DNA of 64,000 nucleotides from Ceriagrion tenellum (Eukaryota; Arthropoda; Insecta; Odonata; Coenagrionidae). Shown piece by piece: positions 13,254 to 24,659 of the stretch; the first letter of the stretch is position 1, and the number at the start of each line of letters is the position of its first letter. The stretch covers positions 69,924,123 through 69,988,122 of the forward strand of contig OY720636.1 of NCBI GenBank assembly GCA_963169105.1, written 5' to 3'. The position numbers and the translations under genes are program-made. The notes under the pieces were generated by a model that did not search any database, was not told the DNA's origin, and was given only the letters and a program-made list of their open reading frames with translations.

Positions 13254-13325
13254 TGGTCAGGATAGCACAATCGGTAAATAAATTGGCATGTTATCCAAAA
13301 GACATTGGGTTCAATTCGCTTTTCA
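13254..13325 (+). repeat. tRNA-like SINE head (plus strand)
   Basis: GGATAGCACAATCGGTAAAT (A-box-like, 13260-13279) is followed by GGGTTCAATTCGC (B-box-like, 13307-13319) at tRNA spacing. The cloverleaf looks degenerate, so a SINE head or tRNA pseudogene is likelier than a working tRNA. Confidence 0.45.
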
Positions 13326-13329
13326 TTTA

Positions 13330-14550
13330 TCGAAATTGTGTTTTCTGTTTTAGGCTAGCAGTTTTTCACGTGTTTTTACGCCGTAAACATATCTCTATTG
13401 ATCCAGCTCTCCAAGTCACAAGCCTTCTCTCAGTGGATGAATTCCTCAAAACTATGCACAACTGATTGAAATCATTATTTGGTTACCTTTCGGTGTTTTC
13501 AACACTTTACTTTTCGTAACGGGAAAATGATCGGAGGTAATCTTAAGTTTGAAAATATGATGTATCAAATTGCTTTTTGTTAATATTTGCACATATTTAT
13601 AGTACACTAAAATCCACTTCTGTAGTGCATGGAAGACGGTGATTTTATTTATCCATATGCAACATATTACGCCCTACAAGAGTTAATGAAGCTACGACTA
13701 CTGAGGTAGTTTGCGAAATATCATTTCACCAAAAAATCAATGAATATGGTCTCCGTTCAAAGAGAAATATCTCACTCTTCCAAAAATACCAAGCATCAGC
13801 CCCTTACCGATCTACTTTTCGAGATTTTTGACGTAAAATATCAGCCCTATTTATTGGGAAATGGTACGTTTATGCAATCCAGAGAGACCTTATTTTTAAA
13901 AAATGAGGAATATCTAATACTTATATCATATCAAAAAATTAACAGTGTGTAGTTTTTATGTTTTTAAACTGTTATTGACAGTAATTTCCTATTCTTGACG
14001 AATTAATGTTTTCAGAATCGCAAAAGACCATCCGTTGAGAAGGTGTTTCAAACCTACCGCGTGAAAAAATGAATCAAATTAAAGATTTTAGTAGATATTT
14101 TTATTTAACTACTTTGCATTTTAGTCGTCTAAAATTATATTATTAGGCCATCAATAATCTAATATATAATCCATGCTTCCTGCTGCTATGTAAATTAAAA
14201 CGTATCATTTGAATATGACCTCCATTATGACTTAGGAACTTTCTCGTTCAAGCTACCTTAACACGGTAGGTAAAATCTACAAATGCCATGGAGGAGGTGA
14301 AAATTTCAACATCGTGGACTAAACTATATGCTACTAAAGTAATAAAATCTGTGAGTATTGAGTATTTTGAAACTGCACAGATATAAAAATGTTATAAAGG
14401 ATTATTTTTTCCATTCCCGTACTCCAGGAGTTTTTCTTTGTAGTTCTTCTAAGATTTGCTAGCCCTAGTAATTTTTTTAGATTAAATCGTGTTAATGACG
14501 TTATTTTACCATGAGTGTCAGAAAAATGGTGGTGTGTTCCTTAAATCGTG
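13330..14550. other. No gene recognised
   Basis: AT-rich; no coding similarity, repeats or RNA genes identified. Confidence 0.4.
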
Positions 14551-14559
14551 ACAAGGGAA

Positions 14560-15180
14560 TGCATTCGCTCGTCACGGTCGGCGCAGAACAAGCCAAAGTC
14601 CGTGTCGTTGGATCCGAGTTATTTCAAGGAGCTCCTATCTCTAGATAGAGGGACCAGCGGAGAACCGCTGGACTGCTAACGTGCCACTATCGAGTCTGGG
14701 GAAGCGAAGCATCTATTGGGAAGCGGCGATTCTCCAAGATATCGCTGATGCGAGGAAGGAGATGAAACCACGTCACGCTTTAGTGCAAATGCCTGTAGAG
14801 GCTACGCCGCTGGGACGCTCCCTAGGATCACCATTCCGAGAACCAAGGGATGCCTAGGATTTACCCATGGAGTCAACGTGGTGTTTTGCGAGGCCATTAG
14901 TCTCCATGGCGAGGTACAGCTGTGCACCTATGGACCTGTAGATCTAAAGGTCTTTGTGGCCACCCATAATGGTCACATGTGCCCCTCCAGGCTTGAGTGT
15001 CTCAGAACATATCCGAAGTTACATAGGCAACGGTGTAAAGAGGTTAAAATCGGGAGGTGTTCTACCTTATCCAGTCTGTATGATGTCGCCTATGGAACTG
15101 TGGTTTGACGACGCTTTTTGTAGAGATTTGTGGATTGTTTCTGACATAGAGACAGTCCCAGCATTCACACTTATGTGAAA
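14560..15180 (+). pseudogene. Possible Tc1/mariner-like transposase relic
   Basis: This block is GC-richer than its flanks. From 14881 the frame reads VFCEAISLHGEVQL, then VDLKVFVA and HMCPS. That resembles the central transposase segment VMVWGAISLxGxGxL...VD(S)xxYVxxL..HLLPS of Tc1/mariner-type DDE enzymes. The matching residues are few, the preceding catalytic acid and the later NDNAxxH motif were not found, and the W of WGAIS is lost. Terminal inverted repeats were not seen. It could instead be another kind of repeat. Confidence 0.3.
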
Positions 15181-15184
15181 CTCC

Positions 15185-16720
15185 CGCTTTTGGTATGAGC
15201 TCAAAGTTCATTCATACTTTATGTTGAAAAGAACCCAGAAAAAATCTTCATTTAAGGCTCCGAGAAACAATCTTCATTGGACTCCATGCATAGGTCACGG
15301 CCCTACCAGCCTCTACTAAGGATGAGTGTTAGGGATGCTAGTCAAAAACTTTTTTCCCGATTCCAATGAGCTCTGGGTCAGACAGGTTGTTATTGGGGCT
15401 CAGTGTAACGCATCGAACGTTTTCTCCGCGACATGCTTACAGAGTTGCCTCTCCTGAAGTCCCTACTAATTTTTTTTTCGTGATTGTCGGGGTTCTGCAC
15501 TCATGTGACTTATGCCATGCCATTTTTAAAAATTACCCCCTCTCTCAAAAAATTGAGACAGCACAGGATCTCCCGCTTATTTCAACTTTTTACCGAAATG
15601 GCTGAAGTTTTAAAACTTGACCACTAGGCGGAACCTGAGGATATTTGACAAATTTAAAAAATTTCATGCGTTACATTAAGCCCGGAAGGCAAATTTTCTG
15701 GTGAAATATGAAAAAAAAAGTTTTTGAAGATAAACCCTGACGGACAAATCCATACGCTCTTTCCTAACGTGTCATTAGAAGCTCTTTGCTGGCTACTGGA
15801 GAGTCCTTACGCCTATATATTCATCGCCTATAGTGCCAGTCTTGCATAACTTCTCGCATTCCTTCCCCAACCTCATGTGTCGTCACTGCCTACCTTCCGT
15901 CTGAGAGTAGCGTTCATTCATGATTTTCCTGTCGGTATCTCTTCTAACTTGAAGGCTTAAGTTATGAGCTTGTTAAGAACTCTTTTTCATGAAAATATCA
16001 TTTGTCATTTCCCAATCTGCTGCCTCTTCAAGTCATCCTTGTTTTACTTGATCAGTTACTTGTAAATTAATAATAATTTCCTTACTTTAGCATAGCTTTC
16101 CATCTTCATCTAAACTTTTTACCTTCCTCCTTTTCTTTTGGCTTAAACCAACTGTTTTAATTTTATCTCCAATATTCCTTTTTGCGCTCTGATTAGAAAC
16201 AAATTCTGGCCTAATATCCACCTCTCTCTTTGTCTCTTGCGCAAACGGTAAGTTTAGTTTACTCCGCGGGCCTTAAAAATCTGAGTCCTCCAAATTCATG
16301 AATGTCGCGAAAAGAATTACGTATTGTAAGTTATAAATCGCGGTTAAAAAATAGTTTCTGTATTTTATCCCTAATGACCTCACTGTTGCTATTTTAATCC
16401 AGAGAACTCGGTAGCGGATGGCCTAGAGTTGACCGTTAATCGTCTTGGAAATGCGATACGCTGATTTATTCTTTGAGCGCTAGAATTCCTGCTGCACTTT
16501 CGTGGAATATATTTATTACCTTCTCAGCTAGTGTTAGATTTCGCATTTCTTTTTTCTTTTATGATATGATGAGTCACGGTATAATTGCTATCATGTCATA
16601 TTTTAAACTGCTGAGTATTATTTCTTTGTTATTTAAAGCATCCTTATTTCCTTCTGGTTAGTTAACATTCCTTGTGTTTTGCCGCTAATGAATGCTAAAC
16701 CCTAATAAACGAAAGGGATG
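15185..16720. other. No gene recognised
   Basis: AT-rich sequence. The minus strand between 15850 and 16260 reads as lysine- and arginine-rich fragments broken by stops, like decayed LINE linker DNA, but no diagnostic motif is present. Confidence 0.35.
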
Positions 16721-16728
16721 GAAACTTC

Positions 16729-16800
16729 GCTGGACTCGAACATTCTCTTCTCCGTGAGAAGCATAGGGTTGCGACATGTCTTCGGTCTTCCAGTCATGAT
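16729..16800 (-). repeat. tRNA-like SINE head (minus strand)
   Basis: On the minus strand, TGACTGGAAGACCGAAGACA (A-box region, about 16796-16777) is followed by TGTTCGAGTCCAGCG (B-box region, 16743-16729). The B-box matches GTTCGAGTCC closely. The length is near that of a tRNA; functionality is doubtful because no acceptor stem pairs cleanly. Confidence 0.4.
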
Positions 16801-16804
16801 AGAT

Positions 16805-18740
16805 GATATTTTATTAATGGATTATCATTAATTAAAGAATAGATTATGCCATAAATGGATTCCTTTGTTATTCCTACCATTCATTCCCGCCGTGACCATT
16901 GGTTTTGTTGAAGTCAGGTTGATTAGTTTATCTGCCTTATGTTTTTTCTCTCCTTGCAGTGTTTTTGTGTGTTCCGTCGTTCCTTAACTATATAAATATT
17001 TCAATCTGATGCCTCTCTGTAGTGGTCAATTCATATAAACAATCATCGATTACATGTTCAGTTTACTGCGAGATGTTATCAGTAATTCTAGGAGCGTTCT
17101 TAGATGCGAGTCCTTTAATATTTATGCTGAAATATGCAAGAATAAAATCATTTTATTGCAGTCATCCCCGTAGTAATTCGCCTACATTGAATATATTTAC
17201 CTTGTATCTTGTTCCATTGTAAAATTTCGTCCCTTTACACTTTTGCCCCCTTGCACTTTCTCTTCATCTTTCATTCAAAATTTACTATTCTTATCCCGTA
17301 AAATACATTGCGCTGTGGATTATGCTCCTTGAAGTGGTTTCTCACTATATAATGAGCTGCTTCAATCGTTCCATCCCTTGATGTTGCTGTGCAGTTTCGC
17401 ATGAATTCTTCATTCATTCCTACCCGGCCTTTCTTGCCTTCCGGCTAATCTCATTCCTTACATTTTCACACTGCCGTCGTTTCTTCGCCAGTTCTCGAGC
17501 AGTTTAATTTCCCTTCTTTTTAATAAGTTTCGGCACCCTCCGTAACCGAGGGCTTCCTTTTGAAGACTCGCTCTCCATCTCCGTCCAGGTCTTGTGCTAC
17601 TCCTCCTTGCAGGTTCTATTTTCCAACTCTAATATTCATAATCATTTCTCTATTCTTTCTTATCCGCTCTCTCCGTCATTCCAGCCTCCAGCTGACGTGG
17701 ATTATTATCCTCATTTGTCGTACTCAAATTTTTCCCCTTTCCAGCCATTGAGTTGGGCTTTTTTTATTTTGATAGGGAACTTAGGTTAAAAACCGTTGTT
17801 TTCATTATAAATATCTATTATATTGTCATTGTTGTCTAACAAGTATGTTACGATGTTTTTCAGTTACTTCTTGAATCGTTACGACGCGATATTGGTGTTT
17901 ATATCCAAAGTTTTCAAAAAGATCATTTTCTGGTACTAAAGTTAATCATGCTGGTATCGTGACTCTTGCATATTTTTTTCCTTTTAGTTATCCACAATAT
18001 TTTTCTTCTGCAATGATACTAATGGAAAATGTAGCTAGTTTTCAATTCTTTGAACTGTAATATGTCGCAATTCCGCTAGAAACGAAGCCAATAAAGGACT
18101 ATGCAGCTGCCTGATGTCGGAAAAGGATTTGAGCTTTCTTCTCTTATTACATTCTGTACTTCTTCCTCAATGTCCTCACGGCCTCTTGTACCTGATCATC
18201 CTCGAACCTTGTTGATTTTGTGCCTTCTTTCCGCGAAAAACTTTTAAAATTCTTTTCTATCATAATCACAGCCATCCGTCGTTGTGCTCAGGATGGTCTT
18301 GACTTAAGGTCCAGCATTTTTTCAATGATTTCCTCATCCTCCCGTTTCTGCTCTCATGTCCCGTGTAACTTTTCGATTACCTCTCAATAACTTTTTTCCC
18401 TTCATTACAGTAATTACAAAAATAATAAATAAAATGAACCATTTCTTTAGTCTCTATTCTGGTTTCCCATTCTACCGTGGGTCAGAAATTTTACTTATGG
18501 ATACTCGGTAATTGTACTCTGAAAAAGAATTAGACTTTTTAAACTCAAAAGGTATACCCAGTAATGGGCGGAGTGTCCCTTTCAATGCTCTCACATACCT
18601 ACTTTCCACAGTCGGAGGTTAGAACGAGATTTTACTTGCCGGATAACTGAGATTGCTTCAGAGGTTTACGTTAAAATTTAGGATGTTGTAATAAATATTA
18701 AGTAAATGTGGAAATACTATTAAAAACTCAAAGACGTTGA
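16805..18740. other. No gene recognised
   Basis: T- and CT-rich DNA. Minus-strand frames at 17400-17760 and 18110-18400 are basic-residue-rich and stop-broken. They may be eroded transposon DNA, but no motif could be named. Confidence 0.35.
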
Positions 18741-18742
18741 TT

Positions 18743-18815
18743 TATTTGAATAGTTTTTCATAATATTTCATTTGAATAATTTTAATTTCATATTTGAATA
18801 ATTTTTCAATAATAA
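18743..18815. repeat. Short AT-rich tandem repeat
   Basis: Three imperfect copies of a unit like ATTTGAATAATTTTTCA begin at about 18743, 18769 and 18792. The unit is about 23 to 26 bases. Simple tandem duplication in AT-rich DNA. Confidence 0.6.
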
Positions 18816-18819
18816 ATGA

Positions 18820-20710
18820 AGCAGACTTGAGTCTTCAAATTGTGTGTTTTTCTCGCCCTACGCTGAAAATGCTCTTACTGCGGAGAGGTTCTTCGCGATT
18901 TCAAAGAAGTAATACCAAGTAGTAAGCAGATACTTATTTATGCAACTTTCTAATGCTTACTCTGCGGTAATACTCAGCAGTAATACTAATGATTTGCGGT
19001 ATGGATCTCAATCTTAAACATAATTTCTAAATATACTAACAACCCTCAGTAACGTTTCTTACTCTATCCATACGACAAAAATTCTGCATTAAGTGAATAT
19101 GTTGTCTCTGGATTGCTGTGCACATTTCATGGAAAACTCTATTTTTGTGGGAGATATTTCGAATAGTAGTTTGGTGACACTGATATTTCTGCATCATACC
19201 AAATATGAGCCCTTTTGTATAATAAAGCTAATTTCATTTAATTTTATGATGATTTAATAGTAACTTGCAGGAAAAAACCTTAATTCGTTAATTGTGTCTG
19301 TAAATATCTGTAAAGTTAGACCTTGCATCCATAGAATAGAAAACGCACCCAGAAGCTCTAACAAACGTTTTCAAAAATGGCGCTTTAATAAAACAGTTAC
19401 TCCCAGTCTTTCGAGGCTTGAAAAGTGCTTGACAGGTTGAAGTCGAAGAAAGTAAACAATTGGCGTTATTGGGAAGCATTTAAAACTTCTCTTTTATTCT
19501 TTTCTGTTATCTTTGTCTACTTCCGTTTCCTTGAAAGCATTATGCCAAACTTACCAGGGGAGGAAGTTTCCCAAATAGCAAGCCAGAGCATAAAATTAGT
19601 TCTCAGTTATTTCCCCGATAGCTGGTGCTCCACATGTGAACCATTGTTCCTGTTACAGTATTAAAAAAATTGTTAGTTAATGCCGCTGGAATAGTAAATT
19701 AATGATGTGTAAACTTAGGCGACAAAGGAAAGTTAAGATTTGAATTCATACTCGCAGACTGAATTAAAAGTTGTAGCCCTTACATAGTGTAAGGATGAGG
19801 AACGGAAGTTAAAATCTTGGACAAGCACTTAAGCCGAAGTGAGTCGTTGGATTATTTACCGTTTCTTACTTTCTTACTTTGAATCGTACCTGCCTCCTTA
19901 TCCACTCGTCCTCTAGTGGCAAACTCTTTCTCTTACTATTTTGTAGCCTGAATTAAAAAAGAACTTCCCGAACTTACATCCTCTGAAGTGAGTGGAAAAT
20001 ACTAGACCTTGGGGGCCTTAAGTCCTTGGAGGAGTATGACTTAGGTATTAATTGGATCTCCTGAAGTTGCATGCTTATTTTTGCTTTTAGCTCATTAGTG
20101 GAGGAATGAAAATAAAATCAAGGTACCGTTCGTTAGATCTCAAGAATGTCCGATGCAAACGGGCGTCTTGCTTGTGCCGTGATAATGAAATCAGCGTACG
20201 TCATTAAGTAGCAAATGTTCTTGGAGTTCTCTCCTACTAGTGCTCATCCTTTTCTGTCCGTTGGGTCGGGATATTATTAACTTTTGCTCACCTCTCTTTC
20301 GTGCTGTTGCAAGGTCCATAAATACCTACCTTTATTTTGACCATTACTGACTGTTGGAGGGGAAGAATTCGGAATACAGGTTTGGGTTTAAAGGGCCCAT
20401 TGAAAAAGGCATTAGCCCTACATACACGCTCCCATTTTATTGCTATTGCCAGAAAACCCCCTTAATATTAAAAATGCTTGTTTGTCGTCCGATTTTGTCA
20501 CATAATCCCCTCAACAATAATTTTCATCCATTTTAGGACGGTTAAGCGCGCAAGTAATTACGCTAACGTGAGCGGGAAGTGTGCTCACGGACGAAAAAAA
20601 TGAGTTCTTTTTAATTACGTAAAATTTTTGCGATTCATGGCAGACAAGCGCTCATTAGATCCCTTTTTAATCATCTTGTTATCGCGTTCAGAATCTCGCG
20701 CTCATTTCCT
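18820..20710. other. No gene recognised
   Basis: AT-rich DNA without identifiable features. Confidence 0.4.
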
Positions 20711-20714
20711 ATAT

Positions 20715-21010
20715 AAAAGGAAATGTTCACCTTTGAGAACCCTCCCAACCCCCACTCACCCTCCTTCCCCAATCCCTTCCTCCCCAAACCACCCTCTTCT
20801 TCTTTCCCTCTTTCTCCCCCCCACACTCCCTCTGCCTCTCCTACCTCCGCGGGACCGATTTATTCATGTTCTCATCCTGCCAAAGGACTTCTTTGCCCTC
20901 CTACAACCACTCCCTCCTTTTAAGTTCCTTAAACCATTCACTGTGAGGAGAGAAGCGCAGAAGGACGGAGGTGAAGGGGGGAGGGAGGAGAGAGAGTTAG
21001 AGGAAAGAAA
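20715..21010. repeat. Polypyrimidine block followed by polypurine block
   Basis: 20735-20865 is almost all C and T on the plus strand with runs such as CCCTCTTTCTCCCCCCC. 20940-21010 is almost all A and G (GGGGGGAGGGAGGAGAGAG). The pair could fold into an intrastrand or triplex-like structure. The 141-codon open frame covering it is a product of low A/T content, not a gene. Confidence 0.6.
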
Positions 21011-21014
21011 CGTT

Positions 21015-22380
21015 TATCCCGAAAAAGTAATCAATATTCCGTTTACTGCTTAATCAGTGGCGTAGTAGGGTGTAGCAGAAAGAGAAGAAAGAGCCACCTT
21101 TATCTCTTCTTTATTATTTGGACCATACCAAAAGGCCAGGTGAAGGCAGATTCCTTTACAATTTTAACTCTCCGCCCCCAGAAAAAGAACCCTTCCGGTC
21201 CCGGGACACTCTTTCCTTGAGGTAACTCGGGAGTGAAATTTTCCCTCATTTATTCCCTGGGGACTGGAATTAGTTGTCTGGTTGTTTTGTGAGGCGCCCG
21301 GCCACTGAGGACCGTGACGAAATATCTGAGATCCATCTTCGAGACAGAGACACACTAGCAAAAATATTCTCATTTTTATTGACCCCCGAACAAGGTTCCG
21401 GCACGTATTGACATAATGAGAGTTGCCGATACTTCCGTTGTAGGTATATAAAGGTGTGGAAATTTTACCAGTGTCTCTCTGTATTGAAGGTGATATCTAT
21501 CGTTTCTTTTAAGTGCCAATACTCTTTCTTATATCTCAGTGGTGGAAAGGGTGGAGATGGAAGGTGTTTTTGTGAAATGATGATGAATGGTTGGGAAATG
21601 GGGCGTCGGAATCAGCCGTATAATCACGTAGAGCGCCAGGAGTTCAACAACATAACTTTCTATCTGACGGACCAAGAAGTACTCCCCATATGGCATTTAT
21701 GCAGGGAACGGACCTCTGCTGACTTTTTCACCAGGGCCCTCCGTGATGAGGATCCAGCCCTTCTCACCTCATCAAACGATACGTGACACATTCGTTTGAA
21801 AACATTGTAAATCATTGAAAAGTTATCAAAAATTCGTTTTGAATAAAATATTTTGGTTATTCGCTTGCACAGCTGACCAGCAACTGGCGGATTTGGGTTC
21901 AAATCTTTAATCGGGGATTGATTGGGGAATTACGTGTGGATGGAAAGGAGGCCGTTGTCGGAATTGGCTGCTCATAAAGAAAGTCGCCTTGGGGTCCCCA
22001 GTTTAGCGATCCCTCCTAAGAATAGAGCACTAACCATGAAGTGCTCCGGAGGGCACCCATGTAGGAATTCCGCTGAAAAGTTTCGATTGCTAACGGAATT
22101 CGACCCCGGGTTCTCGATTTGGGAAGCCAGTCCTTAGCTTCTTGGTTTATTGCTTGTTATTAGGGAAATGGCAGCCGACAACTAAGGTATAGGATAGGTG
22201 AGTTGATTAGTAATGGGAGGAATATGTGCATAACCGATTTGGTGTTGCGAGAACCCCGTTGTCGGCTTTTACCTCCTTTTAATGGAAGGTGCCTAGAGGG
22301 TCTTCCAATAATGATACTCCATCTGGCTAATCCAGTACTGTACTTGAAGTGTTCCGATAACTGATACATACGAATCATAT
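21015..22380. other. No gene; weak tRNA-like boxes
   Basis: Mixed composition. GGGTTCAAATCT at about 21893-21904 (+) and GGGGTCGAATTCC at about 22095-22107 (-) resemble B-boxes, and their flanks are GC-richer, so one or two eroded SINEs are likely between 21860 and 22140. The frames there have no known domain. Confidence 0.3.
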
Positions 22381-22387
22381 GCGGCGT

Positions 22388-22838
22388 AGCATGAAAGAAA
22401 CTAGGATTTACAAGCGTATAATAGGAAGGTCCTCGGATGACAAAGTAAAAGAGAGGTACTACTTGACTCAGGTTAGGCCACTACTCGAATATACCGCAAG
22501 AATTTGTGACTCTGGACAAAAATATTTAAACAAAGAATTATAGAACACAAAGGAAAGCTGCATGCTTATAAACTGCTACGGACGAACATATTATGTTACA
22601 CAGCTTTTAGAAGGATTAGGTTGGAAGCCACTAGAGACTCGGAGGCTACACGCTAAGCTTAGTTTGCTAGTGAAATTCGAAACAGTGTTTCAGAGCGACA
22701 CAGAGAGAGTCATTTTGATGCCACACTGCATTTACAGGTCAGACAGAAGCGATAAAATAAAAAAGATGCATAGCCGAACAGATAGGTTCAAAAATTCGCT
22801 CTTTCCTCACACAATGAGTGAGCATAGTAAAATTTAGC
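22388..22838 (+). pseudogene. CR1-like LINE C-terminal fragment
   Basis: The frame from about 22402 reads IYKRIIGRSSDDKVKERYYL, TQVRPLLEYTARICD, QKYLNKEL then a stop at 22540. It continues NCYGRTYYVTQLLEGLGWKP, LETRRLHAKLSLL, RTDRFKNSLFPHTM. This is the familiar tail after the reverse transcriptase of CR1/L2-like non-LTR elements (LVRPLLEYA..WDP, then AARFVxNxY...SSVTxMLxxLGWxxLExRR...RLxLLxKI, then YKNSFFPRTIxxWNxL). The WNxL ending is mutated and the in-frame stop shows the copy is dead. The same family recurs at 37030-37256. Confidence 0.88.
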
Positions 22839-22966
22839 TCCACTCAATCACTCCGATAAGACACTTAATCTTTTCAGCTCTCTAAACCTCATACTTTGCA
22901 GGGTAAGTGTCCAAACAACCCCTTCCACACGCCTATGTGGTGGACCGCAGGGTAGTGTGTAGGCGT
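22839..22966 (+). repeat. 3' end of the CR1-like LINE
   Basis: It follows the coding tail directly and ends GCAGGGTAGTGTGTAGGCG then TAGAT. A near-identical end (GCAGGGTAGTGTGTAGATG then TAGAT) occurs at 53959-53982, which supports this being the 3' terminus of the family, whose tail is a short GTAGAT-type repeat rather than poly(A). Confidence 0.6.
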
Positions 22967-22989
22967 AGATCAAGTTCGCTCCACGTAGC

Positions 22990-23090
22990 ACCCTGTTCTG
23001 GATCAGAACATCGCTGAAACTATTTCGGACTCGAACTCAGAATCTTGGGTTGGGAGGCCAGTTCCCTGGCCACTTCTCTTACCCGTGTCC
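22990..23090 (-). repeat. tRNA-like SINE head (minus strand)
   Basis: On the minus strand, GGGTAAGAGAAGTGGCCAGG (about 23087-23066) is followed by CTGAGTTCGAGTCCGAA, with the B-box at 23028-23038. B-box GAGTTCGAGTCC is near consensus and the A-to-B spacing is tRNA-like. It lies just downstream of the CR1-like LINE end, which may reflect insertion next to it. Confidence 0.5.
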
Positions 23091-23690
23091 CTTGTTTTTC
23101 GGAACTCCTGAGTTTTTCCTCTCCTTTCCCTTGGGTTGATGGTGCTGCCTCCCGTCATGAGGAGAGCGGAGTCCTCCCTGGGATTCCAAGAGGTCCGTTT
23201 CCATCGCTTGGTGGTTCCCACACTCCCGTTCCGCGTCTCCAATTCCATCACACAGACCTCAGCGGCTCTAACCTCTCCACCTCCTCATGTTCCCAGCACT
23301 CTGGATACGTCCTCCTCCTCCTCTCACCCTCCACATCCCTTACCCTTTTGACTTATTCCATCCCACCCAATCCTCTGCACATTCCCTTATTCCCATCCGT
23401 CTTCCGCCACGGACCACCGCATTCTATTCATTCGTCTCCTGCTTTCTCTCTCTCTCCTATCTCTGCTCATTCTCTCTCTTCCCGTCCCTCGAGCCTGAAG
23501 CTCTCCGAAGGAATCTACGTGCCTCGTCCCAGTCTCTCGGACCCTCGTCATTTGCTAATCCGATGATTTCTTTCCGGGGACACCGTCCTCCTCGCTTCTG
23601 CCTCCTCTCCGACCCCTTCTTTCCCTCCACCGATGGTTCCATCCTATTCTCCCTCTCCGGACCGCTTTACATCCCCTAACCCCGTGGTGT
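23090..23690 (+). repeat. CT-rich GC island (pyrimidines on +)
   Basis: About 600 bases dominated by C and T on the plus strand with many TCCTC, CCTCT and CTCTCC runs. Long open frames in more than one frame exist because A is scarce, giving Ser/Pro/Leu-rich peptides; they carry no domain. Six other such islands occur in the window with the same strand bias. Confidence 0.6.
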
Positions 23691-23694
23691 ACCT

Positions 23695-24050
23695 ATTCCA
23701 GGCCTCGAAAATGCTCGTGGCTATCGAACGGTGGAAGAATTTTGGGGCTTCGACAGTATCATTTGAACTTTATCTTCGTGAATGTCCTGCAGTTGAAAGA
23801 TATCACAACAACGATTCATCTATAATGTGGGAGGGATTATATTGGAGGGTCGTATATCAGATTGAGTCAAATGTTTGGGAATTGCCATACCTAACTGTAT
23901 ATTTAACGTGGGAAAACGTTCGAATCACTTTATTTACATCTTCATATTAGCCTGCAAGCCACCTCAAGTGTGTTTGGCACGAGATGTTTTATCACCAACA
24001 TACACTGTAGTGTTATACTTAACCAGTTATAACTTTCCCGGCCAATATAC
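23695..24050. other. No gene recognised
   Basis: Ordinary mixed sequence between the CT-rich island and the inverted-repeat element. Confidence 0.4.
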
Positions 24051-24054
24051 AATA

Positions 24055-24657
24055 ATAGATAGCAGCATGATTCTCGAATGTGTGGTCATTCTTGTATTTC
24101 ACTCTACGTAACGCCGGTGGCGGCGGGGTTAAGTCCTCGCTGGCCAGTCCGAGGGTCGCGGGTTCGAGTCCCGCCTGGGTGGTTTTTACCATACAGGACA
24201 TGGGTGTTGTTGTTCGTGTGTTGCTGATGTTAATCACTCGATGTAAAAGGCCATTGTTGTGCTGTTTTCGGGACTGTGAGAATAAAAAATAAAAATAAAT
24301 ATTAGGATCAAAATTGTGTTGAAAATTGTGAATTCTTAATTGTATTCCTAATTATTTATTGCCAAATTTGTAATGGGTTTGTGTTGATTTAATTTCTGTT
24401 TGTGTACATATTTCTTTACTGTTAGAAGTTGTTGTTTACTTTGTTTGTCGGTGTTCAATATTAAGCTTAATGTCAGTAAATTCTTGGTTTCTCAGCTTTT
24501 GTGGTAAGATTTATCTAAATAAAGTACACCTTTTCCTGGCTGTATGTCTCTGTGTTTCGTGTTGCAAAGCCCTGAAGATGCAAATATATTTGGCAAAGCA
24601 TTGGCTGTATGTGAAATACATGAATGACCACACATTCAAGAGTCTTGTTTTTATCTA
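24055..24657. mobile_element. Inverted-repeat-flanked element, Penelope-like end
   Basis: Arms at 24055-24102 and 24611-24657 are inverted copies. The best shared part is GAATGTGTGGTCATTC and TGTATTTCAC, with one mismatch in about 27 bases and weaker similarity beyond. Just inside the right arm, CTGAAGA (24572-24578) plus an AAAT / ATTT stem and AAAGCATTGGCTG resemble the degenerate hammerhead-type core found in terminal repeats of Penelope-like elements. A tRNA-derived SINE fills the left half. No reverse transcriptase or GIY-YIG frame remains. A simple fold-back element is the alternative. Confidence 0.45.
24105..24300 (+). mobile_element. tRNA-derived SINE
   Basis: The head GCCGGTGGCGGCGGGGTTAA holds the A-box, and GCGGGTTCGAGTCCCGCC (24158-24175) holds a perfect B-box inside a 5-bp TPsiC-like stem (GCGGG / CCCGC). 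About 110 bases of unrelated body follow. The element ends in an A-rich AATAAAAAATAAAAATAAAT tail (24281-24300). That layout is standard for a SINE. The copy looks young, since the head is well preserved. It sits immediately inside the left arm of the inverted-repeat element. Confidence 0.8.
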
Positions 24658-24659
24658 TA

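Noticed and set aside
17400..17760. Possible minus-strand LINE linker
   Set aside because: Basic residues and stops only; no diagnostic endonuclease or RT motif could be found.
21440..21475. TATATAAAGG with CCAGTG about 25 bases on
   Set aside because: TATA-initiator spacing is tolerable but the initiator is poor and no gene follows.
23045..23679. 173- and 130-codon frames
   Set aside because: Same reason: CT-rich island, overlapping frames, low-complexity products.
24105..24180. A functional tRNA gene
   Set aside because: The B-box stem is excellent but the sequence continues into a SINE body with an A-rich tail and lacks a clean acceptor stem.
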